Shown piece after piece: positions 56,590 through 64,000 of a stretch of 64,000 bases of DNA. The DNA comes from Mytilus galloprovincialis (taxonomy: Eukaryota > Mollusca > Bivalvia > Mytilida > Mytilidae). The position numbers and the translations under genes are program-made. Location of the stretch: assembly GCF_965363235.1 (NCBI RefSeq), contig NC_134846.1:30948218-31012217 (forward strand), in the 5' to 3' direction. The first letter of the stretch is position 1. Each line of letters opens with the position of its first letter. Below the pieces are notes generated by a model, which worked only from the letters and a program-made list of their open reading frames with translations, was not told where the DNA came from and searched no databases.

Positions 56590-56900
56590 TTCTATAAATA
56601 CAGGCAACAGTAGTATACCGCTGTTCGAAAGCCATAAATCGATTGGGGAAAACAAATCCATGTTACAAACAAAAACTCCGGGAAACACATTAAATATAAA
56701 AGGAAAACAACTAAACAACAGAAATACTAAAGTGCAACAAAAAACCAAACAACAATGCAACACACGCAGAAACGAACAATAAGATAACAATTGCCATTTT
56801 CCTGACTTGGCACAGGACATTTTAAGAAAAACATGGTGGGTTGAATCTGGGTTTTTGGCTAGTCAAACCTCCCGGTTTCATGGCAATGTTGAATATAACA
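56590..56900 (+). repeat. SINE-like family C, fullest copy
   Basis: 'aaatacaggcaacagtagta', 'aatcgattggggaaaacaaa', 'ttcctgacttggcacaggac', 'aaaacatggtgggttgaatc', 'agtcaaacctcccggttt'. Shares the core with families A and B. Confidence 0.75.
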
Positions 56901-56904
56901 CTAA

Positions 56905-57980
56905 AATGACAACAACACATGATAGGACTACAATACAAATAAATGGAAAAACATTATAGACAGAAATACACAAATTAACAACACAATAGAACATTACGGC
57001 ATGCGAATAGTTATTAAAGGTACCAAGCTTACAAATTAATACGCCAGACGTATATAAACCTTTCTAGATATAAATATATATTATGCACACTGAGATTGAA
57101 TAAAAACGTATGAGCCTCCTAGTTTATAATAAAACTTGATATAAGAAACTGCTCTTTTTTATATCTGTAAAACTAGTTGATTTAATATAGATGTTTATCA
57201 GATTACAGTCAGGAAAAAACACGGACATTATTAAGAGAAAACAAAATTTTATGCATAAATTAGAATTTCTATGGCAATTTATGGACATGTGTTTTGTATT
57301 TAGATATACACATTGTGGAAACTGTTGGTCTGCTCTCATTTCTTTATCTTGGCAGAGAAAACTTCAAAAATCAGGCACAAAGAAAGATAACTCAATTCGT
57401 ATTTAATAATGTATGCCTGTTTTGATCGGACTATAAACATGTCCAACAATGAATATTATACAATTATGGCCAGTTGAGGTGGTGAATATCCAAAATGCTA
57501 AAACCGAGTACGTGTTATTCCACGAAGAAATTTGCCCGAGGGGAAACAACTCTAAACCATTTTGGATATTCACTGAATCAATAGGCCATATTTGTTTTAT
57601 TATACCGAATGAACTTATAACTATTAAAAGAAAAATATTGTAACATATTGTCAAAATACTTACGTTAGAAAACTATTACATTGTATGTGTTTACTGACAT
57701 TTCGCCTACGTACAACAAAGGTAGACTCTTTCTGTGAAATATAGATAACCCTGAAAAGGGTCCTTTACAAGAGATATCGTCGACACTAGATGAATTGTAA
57801 AGTCTTCCTATGTCTATTTGATATGATTTTAACTGATATTCAGGTTTAAAAAATAATTAACAACCATTACATGCATACAGCAACCTATAATATCCGTTGT
57901 ATTGTTGAAACACTCTTGGGGGTATTTTGTACTTAGTTTTTTTTTTTAAAACGTCCACTTTACGACAAATAGTCACACTC
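56905..57980. other. No gene recognised; one palindrome
   Basis: 57465-57590 is an inverted repeat (tatggcc...gtgaatatccaaaatg pairs with cattttggatattcac...ggccata). The opposing frames over it (57403-57654 and 57449-57643) come from this symmetry. Confidence 0.5.
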
Positions 57981-57984
57981 AATG

Positions 57985-58275
57985 TACTGTTGCACCACTG
58001 TCCCAGGTTAGGGGAGGGTTGGATGCCCGCCAACATGTTCAACATTGCCAAATTCTGTATGTGCCTGCATGTCCGAAGTCAGGAGCGTGTTATTCAGTGG
58101 TTATACATATTTGTTTTTCGTTCGGTTTTTTTTTGCATAACTTAGGCCGTTAGTTTTCTCTTTTGAATTGACTTACAGTTGGCATTTCGGGGACTTGAAT
58201 AGCTGCCTTTGTGGTATGGGCTTTGCTCATTGTTGAAGGCAGTACGATGACCTATAGTTGTTCATTTCATTATTC
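57985..58275 (-). repeat. SINE-like family A copy
   Basis: Complement of 'caactataggtcatcgtact' at right, 'agcaaagcccataccac', 'gagaaaactaacggcctaag', and the core 'acgctcctgacttcgg' with 'ctaacctgggacagtgg' at left. Confidence 0.75.
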
Positions 58276-58279
58276 GTTT

Positions 58280-59280
58280 TTTTTAATCTTCAAGGTATAA
58301 AGGTTATGCTTAATTTCCTCGAACATTACAGTCTTTTAACTGTGTGCCGAAATCCAACGGATTTGTCGTTCTGTATATTATAAGTATCTTTTAAAAAGTC
58401 TATACCCATCGATATGAATTTCATTCAAATATTGACTTATGTGTTTTACACCGTCTTATCTTCATGAAAAAAAAGCACACATAAAAATAATCTGAAGAAC
58501 CAACGATCTGGAATGTTCTCTAGGAGATGGATATCGAGAACCCCGACAAACTCAGTGTTCTTGATTTTTCTATCACCGGAATGGTTTAGTCCGATTGAAC
58601 TATCATTCGAAAAAAAGTGTGGAACATGTAGTATTTCATATACTTAGACTAAATAACATATAAATTTTACCGTATGATAATAGCATTAAATTGACATAAA
58701 TTCCATATTTTTCGAATTGGTGCCTAGCGGGCTGATATGAAAAGTTTATCACATGCTTCGATTGTTATCACATGCCTTTCCGTAACGTTATCACATGGCA
58801 TTCCGGTATTACTCGGCCAATTCCGGAAAATACACCTTAATGTTACGTTTTCAGTGAAAAACATTACAAAGTAGTTTACAAAATAATTTCTTGAATACTG
58901 GAAAGTATATTGTTTAAAATAATAAAAAAAAAAAAACCAAAAAAAAAACCGAACAAATTATTTAATAAATGCATTTTTTAAGTTTTTCTGAAACATAATT
59001 TAGAAAGTTTCTTTAAAAAGTTGACTTTTCCAAACAATGATCATTATGTATATTGTTGACTTATTTTTTTGTCGATTCGTCCATATTTATATGTTTTTTT
59101 TCTTGCTCTCTCTCTATTGAGGCATATAATAGAAAGATTTCAGATTGAATGTATCAAATTTTGGGTCCGACGGCCGTGAACTCATGTTTTTACTCTTTAA
59201 ACTTCGGGAACCACGTAAAAAGGATCAATATATAAATCTGTTATTTTTCTCTACTGTTGAAGCATATGATAAAAAGATCA
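58280..59280. repeat. No gene; short array of TTATCACATG words
   Basis: 'tttatcacatgc', 'gttatcacatgcc' and 'gttatcacatggc' occur about 25 bp apart at 58745-58805. Confidence 0.5.
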
Positions 59281-59283
59281 TAA

Positions 59284-59381
59284 CATGTCATTTTTCATAT
59301 CGTATGTATTATCAGCCATGCGGCTCTTGGGCTGATATTGAACCTAGGGCTGATAATACATGCGATATGAAAAATGCCATG
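59284..59381. repeat. Hairpin, 34-bp arms
   Basis: Arms 59284-59317 and 59348-59381 are complementary except two positions; they include 'tttttcatatcg' and 'tattatcagcc'. Confidence 0.85.
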
Positions 59382-59537
59382 TAATAATCTGATATTATTG
59401 CATAGCAATATAATATTTCCCACATAAAGTAACCACTAGTGCAATAAATCTTCAAAATTCATGACGTCATAGACGACAAAATCTTATTTTAAACCAATTT
59501 TTACTCTCAAATATTTTATTGTTATACAATAAAAGGG

Positions 59538-59665
59538 TTATTGCATGAATATTGGGGAATATTGTCCCTCGTGGAACATATATGATCATATATTGCACTC
59601 GCAAGCTCGTGCAATATAAAATTCTACTACTAATTCTACAATATTCCCCAATATTCATGCAATAA
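59538..59665. repeat. Nested hairpin, 28-bp perfect outer arms
   Basis: Outer arms 59538-59565 and 59638-59665 (ttattgcatgaatattgggg and on) are exact complements. An inner hairpin (tatattgcac / gtgcaatata) lies at about 59590-59618. The RT-element copy starts at the right edge. Confidence 0.9.
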
Positions 59666-60729
59666 TAAAATTGAGAATGGAAATAGGGAATGTGTCAAAG
59701 AGACAACAACCCGACCAAATAAAAATCAACAGCAGAGGGTCACCATCAGGTCTTCAATGTAGCGAGAAATTCCCGCACCCGGAGGCGTCCTTCAGCTGGC
59801 CCCTAAACAAATATATACTAGTCCAGTGATAATGAACGCCATACTAATTTCCAAATTGTACACAAGAAACTAAAATTAAAATAATACAAGACTAACAAAG
59901 GCCAGAGGCTCCTGACTTGGGACAGGCGCAAAAATGCGGCGGGGTTAAACATGTTTGTGAGATCTAACCCCCCCCCCCCTATACCTCTAACCAATGTAGA
60001 AAAGTAAACGCATAACAATACGCACATTAAAATTCAGTTCAAGAGAAGTCCGAGTCTGATGTCAGAAGATGTAACCAAAGAAAATAAACAAAATGACAAT
60101 AATACATAAATAACAACAGACTACTAGCAGTTAACTGACATGCCAGCTCCAGACTTCAATTAAACTGACTGAAAGATTATGATTTCATCATATGAACATC
60201 AGGCACAATCCTTCCCGTTAGGGGTTTAGTATCATACCATCATAACATATATGAGAAGAACATAACCCGTGTCATGCCAACAACTGTTTTTAGAATAATT
60301 TAAATGTGTTTAGTTCCGATGCAAAGACCTTATCAGTGACTCAATATTAACGCCAAAATATGCAATCTTTAATGACTTGACAACAGTATCGTAATTATAT
60401 CCCTTCTTAATAAGTCTATTCAAAGGTTTTGTAAGTTTCTGAGGTGAATACTGACACCTTTGTGCTTTATAAAGAATATTTCCATAAAAAAATGGATGTG
60501 AAATACCTGAACATATTAGAAGTCTGCATGTTGAGCTATATTTACGAATGATGTCTTTATAACGATGATAAAATTTAGTAAATGTTTTGACTAGTTTGTG
60601 ATATCGAAAACCCTGGTGTAATAATTTTTCAGTAATACATAAATTTCTCTCGTTAAAATCTAAAACATTGTTACATACACGAGCGAATCGTACAAGTTGA
60701 GATATATAAACACCGTAAGATGGTGACAA
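59645..60729 (-). mobile_element. 5'-truncated RT element copy with C-terminal ORF
   Basis: Same as 45420-46497 in inverse orientation. The frame 60310-60729 is open for 139 codons: PSYGVYISQLVRFARVCNNV through LCITEKLLHQGFRYHKLVKT to the terminal SLHRN, without the stop and frameshift seen in the other copy. It starts at the truncation point within the RT C-terminal part, so it is not functional. The 3' region (59664-60300) is nearly identical to the other copy, pointing to recent activity. Confidence 0.8.
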
Positions 60730-60739
60730 GACAACCTTA

Positions 60740-60840
60740 TATTATATGAGATCTCTCATATAGTTTATAAGATATCTTATATACTTTATAAGATATCTAA
60801 TAAAGTATACGAGATATCTTATAAATATTTTTAATATAAG
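60740..60840. repeat. Array of GATATCTTATA words
   Basis: About six self-complementary words (agatatct, gagatctc, ataagatatcttat) in tandem, directly at the truncated 5' edge of the RT copy. Confidence 0.8.
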
Positions 60841-60844
60841 AATA

Positions 60845-62030
60845 TCTGTGGACGGCGACGACTGAATGTATGATCGCTATGTCTCGCTTTTTCGACAAAA
60901 GTCGGAGGCTCGACAAAATGCATTTACAAAGAATGGTATTATTCTCACTATTTAAATGATCTTTTCTTTTCTGAAATAGTTCTTTAGCATAATTTGTTTC
61001 TTTTTTAGACCTTACTATCTATGAGTACCCACATAATCTTTAAGCAGATCAATGGATATTGAATCCAGACCAGACAGTCAAGAGAATTTACCGTAAATAG
61101 AAAATTAGCAAAAGTGACAGCAACACACGTTTGTTTCGATTGGTGTGATAGATTTTGGACAGGAGTAGCAGACTGTGGTGCATTGATTCCAAAATCTTGA
61201 CAAAACAACAACTGAACACCTTTTTGTCTCTTTCAAGTAGGATTGTGCTATATTTTTTTTAAATGCCAGAAATAAATATGGGATAGTTTGAAGAAAGAAC
61301 TTTCAAAATGACACATATTAGCACAAGGATTCATTGCAATTAGACAATTTCTGATTTTGTGTATATTCAACTTTTTATTTTTTTTATAAACTTTAAATAA
61401 TTTGATGACCTGCAAGTATTATTTAAATATGAACACGTAAGTCTCAAGTGTGGTTCGTGCAGTTTTTAACCGCTTTTCGTTTAAAAAGGGGTTTCCCTTA
61501 AAAGATAATTTAATCTAGACATCAAAATAAAATATTGAACTTGATTTCAAATTTATTTTTATTTTCCTGTTTTTGCCATGTTTTGATCAAATCTTAGCAT
61601 ATTTTTAAGTGAGAAAAGTAGACTTCTTGATGCTTCTAGTGTTCCACACTCAATTTTAAACATTGTCACATTTCATATGTTATATTCTGGCTTTCAATGT
61701 TTTTTGTGTTTGTTGTTTGTTGGTGAACGTGCAAATTGTATTCTAACCAATGAAACTTATTAAGAAGTTTATTGAGCTTGATTTTGTTGTTCTTTAAACA
61801 ATGAAAAACCATTTTTATTAATTTAAAAACTTGGAGAAATTCATCATCTGTTTATCTCTAAGGTTGCTTCTACTCAATGAGATACATGTATTACCATTTT
61901 TATAGATCAATAATATTAGATATATCAGTATGTCACGTACAGGTGAAGTTATTTCTTTTAAATGAAACATCATTATTTCCTCATTTTCATAAAATTATAA
62001 ATACTTTAAAAAAAATAAAAGTTTTTGAAA
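60845..62030. other. No gene recognised
   Basis: AT-rich sequence with no repeat partner found in the window. Confidence 0.3.
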
Positions 62031-62034
62031 GTTT

Positions 62035-62222
62035 GGATCTATTTGGTATGATTACCAATGAGACAGTTATCCACGAAAGTTCAGATGAGGTGAATGCGAG
62101 CAATTACAGGCAACCATACGACCTTCAACATTATAAGAAACAGTCATACCGTTTATTCATCTATAAACGGCCCCGACATAAAAAAAATATGAAACAATTC
62201 AATTGAAAAAGATAACGGTCTA
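62035..62222 (+). repeat. SINE-like family A, diverged
   Basis: 'atttggtatgattaccaatg', 'catacgaccttcaacattat', 'tctataaacggccccgacat'. The frame at 61877-62206 overlaps it. Confidence 0.6.
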
Positions 62223-62224
62223 TA

Positions 62225-62810
62225 TAGTACATCTTATGTAATCATCGTTAGTGTTAAGCCTTAAACTGACCAAATCACAAACATCGACCTGTAAACTAAC
62301 TATGTGCATTTATTGCTTTGTTGAATATAACTGTGTAAACCTAATTTTGTGACTGAATTCAGTTATTCTATTTTTTACTTTTGCAGAATTGGTCTTTTCA
62401 ACAAATATTTACTGAATTTGTGTTGACTGAATTCAGTCATCTGTTTTATAGATGTTAATACTATGTAATCTCACTTGGTGTAAAACGTAAAATCACAAAA
62501 ATACTGAACTCAGAGGAAAATCAATTCGGAAAGTCCATAATCACATGGCAAAATCAAATAACATAAAATACATAATAGGTAAAAATGTCAAAAATAGGAG
62601 TACAGCAGTCAACATTGTGTTATCATCTTAATCACTATAAAAACAACAAATGTAACGAAGAAGCACTGTCACACATCAAATTAACATCCTCATTTTGATT
62701 ATATTATACGATTTTATTTGTCTATGTAAAATGCACCCATCAAGGAAGGAGGGTTTTGAGTACTGGTGAAAATTGCGCGTTTGAAATTCGCACAGGTAGA
62801 CATGAAATAA
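62225..62810. other. No gene recognised
   Basis: Between a family A copy and the tail of the LINE. 'actgaattcagt' occurs at about 62352 and again as 'ctgaattcagtcatctg' at 62426. Confidence 0.3.
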
Positions 62811-62814
62811 TTTT

Positions 62815-64000
62815 GTCTTCTTCTTCTTCTTCTTCTTCTGGAAGTCCACCCTATCTGCAGGGTCACCGCATTTAAAAATTTTGTTTATTTTCAAAATTGC
62901 GTTATTTAAAATTCTATCTACTGGTTAAAATTTAAAATAATATTAACAGTTAGAATAGGATAAACTAAAAATTAGTTAAAACAGGAACTTGTATGTACAC
63001 TATACATTTAAAATTATAAAATGGATAAAAGTAATCTTATCAGTTGTTTATATTCTCCTAGCAACGGAAAATGAAAGGAACTACTAATCTGTACTAGTAA
63101 TTGGTTAAATTTATGGACTAGTATGGTTTCTTAATAAGTTTAAATATATGTAATTAAAAGATAAAATGGTAAGGGATACGAATAAAACAAGAAACTTGTA
63201 AAAATTAGTTTTAAGTAAAACAGTAGAGTTTGTCAATAGAATTTGGGTCTATAAGATTATTTACAGGGGTAATTAATACATATGCTCTAGTTATGGTTTA
63301 ACTATGAATTACTTAGTATTAATTACGTATATAGACAAAGTAGTATAATACTTGTTATATGTTACATTCCCACGACTGACAGCCACTTGTAGTTTAAGCT
63401 CAGAACTCAACTGATTGTTCATTTGTTTTCCAAAAGTTGGGTTCTTATAGCATGCAATGCATAGATCCAGTCTTTACAGATTCGTTCTAAGTCTCTCTGC
63501 TGAGGCACAGTTATAAGGTCGTTCCTAGAACAGTCAACCAACAATTCTAGAAGATCCTCATCAGAATCAATTATACTGCAATAGTGGATATGATTATCCT
63601 CTAGTAGGGATTTTAGTCTATCTTGAGGAATTTTTCTCACACAATTCAGACTTTCACAGTTGATTAGAAAATGTTTATAATCCTCAGGTCCTACCATGCA
63701 CAATTTGCATTCTGCAGATTTTGTTCCGTCAAATCGGTTAGTAATACTTTGGGTTTTGTAAGTTCCTGTAATTATCCTGGATTTTATTATCCCTTTGCTA
63801 ACATCTCTTTTATTATCTCTGACACTGCTCCAACAGAAGTTTGGTTTTTTAAAGTTCCAGTTGTTTACTTCCATATATTTGAGTGTTGATTTGCTTCTAG
63901 CAGATTCGGTCCATCTGTTTTTCCAGGTTTTGTCTATAACTTCATGAGTCAATCGTTTCCAATTTTTCTCAGGATTTAGTATAATCTCATGTGCGGATGG
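62815..64000 (-). mobile_element. Non-LTR retrotransposon (LINE), 3' end
   Basis: The C-terminal part of ORF2 (63419-64000) is followed by a ~600-bp 3' untranslated region and then 'gcggtgaccctgcagatagg' and 'gtggacttccag' leading into (aag)n at about 62817-62841. A short tandem-repeat tail instead of poly-A is typical of CR1/L2- and RTE-like elements. The 5' part lies beyond the window. Confidence 0.75.
63419..64000 (-). CDS. LINE ORF2 C-terminal region, open to the window edge
   Basis: The frame is open from base 64000 to TGA at 63419-63421 (193 codons). After EKNWKRLTHEVIDKTWKNR comes a basic region, then a C-C-H-C cluster: ECKLCMVGPEDYKHFLINC, the zinc-knuckle-like element at the end of ORF2 in several LINE clades. 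An acidic helical segment (SIIDSDEDLLELLVDC) and the C-terminal LERICKDWIYALHAIRT follow. The intact frame means this copy may be young; endonuclease and RT cannot be assessed here. Confidence 0.75.
   Translation of the reverse strand, partial: PSAHEIILNPEKNWKRLTHEVIDKTWKNRWTESARSKSTLKYMEVNNWNFKKPNFCWSSVRDNKRDVSKGIIKSRIITGTYKTQSITNRFDGTKSAECKLCMVGPEDYKHFLINCESLNCVRKIPQDRLKSLLEDNHIHYCSIIDSDEDLLELLVDCSRNDLITVPQQRDLERICKDWIYALHAIRTQLLENK

Noticed and set aside
57403..57654. Opposing 83- and 64-codon frames
   Set aside because: A local inverted repeat makes both strands read alike; no motif supports a gene.

Overview
This is an animal nuclear window, strongly AT-rich, intron-containing and dominated by mobile DNA. 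Several high-copy repeats (the 'atgtggtatgattgcc' SINE-like family, the 'gtcactgatgag' repeat, the repeats ending in 'gacggacggacgaac') look to me like those of marine bivalves. My best guess is a mussel (Mytilidae), by recognition rather than by search. No rRNA, tRNA or CRISPR array was found.

Host-like coding content is sparse. (1) 33548-35778, minus strand: a three-exon gene, open in all exons, encoding a FLYWCH zinc finger plus a MULE-type transposase domain. (2) 24644-25156, minus: a small secreted protein with three Trp-rich repeats, broken by one in-frame stop. (3) 4451-4577, plus: an apparent terminal exon coding a Tyr-rich tail. (4) 14240-17505: terminal exons of an unrecognised gene, duplicated head to head inside a ~3.6 kb imperfect palindrome.

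Autonomous-type mobile elements are all partial: an LTR retrotransposon running off the left edge (1-2846, minus), a non-LTR LINE running off the right edge (62815-64000, minus, with an AAG-repeat tail), and a reverse-transcriptase element with a long shared 3' region present as one large copy (45065-46497), one 5'-truncated copy (59645-60729, minus) and several 3' fragments.

Non-autonomous DNA elements are the most striking part. Two copies of a foldback element carry subterminal arrays of the palindrome GCGTTATAACGC (11645-12894 and 47312-48850), each with an exact 6-bp target duplication. A 290-bp hairpin (49013-49302) also has an exact 6-bp duplication. A third family (25485-26761) has different termini but again carries arrays around the core GTTATAAC. 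Nested insertions can be read directly: an old inverted repeat at 11510-13595 was split on one arm by the GCGTTATAACGC element and on the other by a pogo/Tigger-type MITE with a TA duplication.

SINE-like families (A, B, C) and the RT element's 3' region share a short core, recognisable as 'cctgacttgggacagg' followed by a GGCGGGGTTAA-like segment. The remainder is old repeat debris, hairpins, simple repeats and AT-rich sequence with no gene visible.
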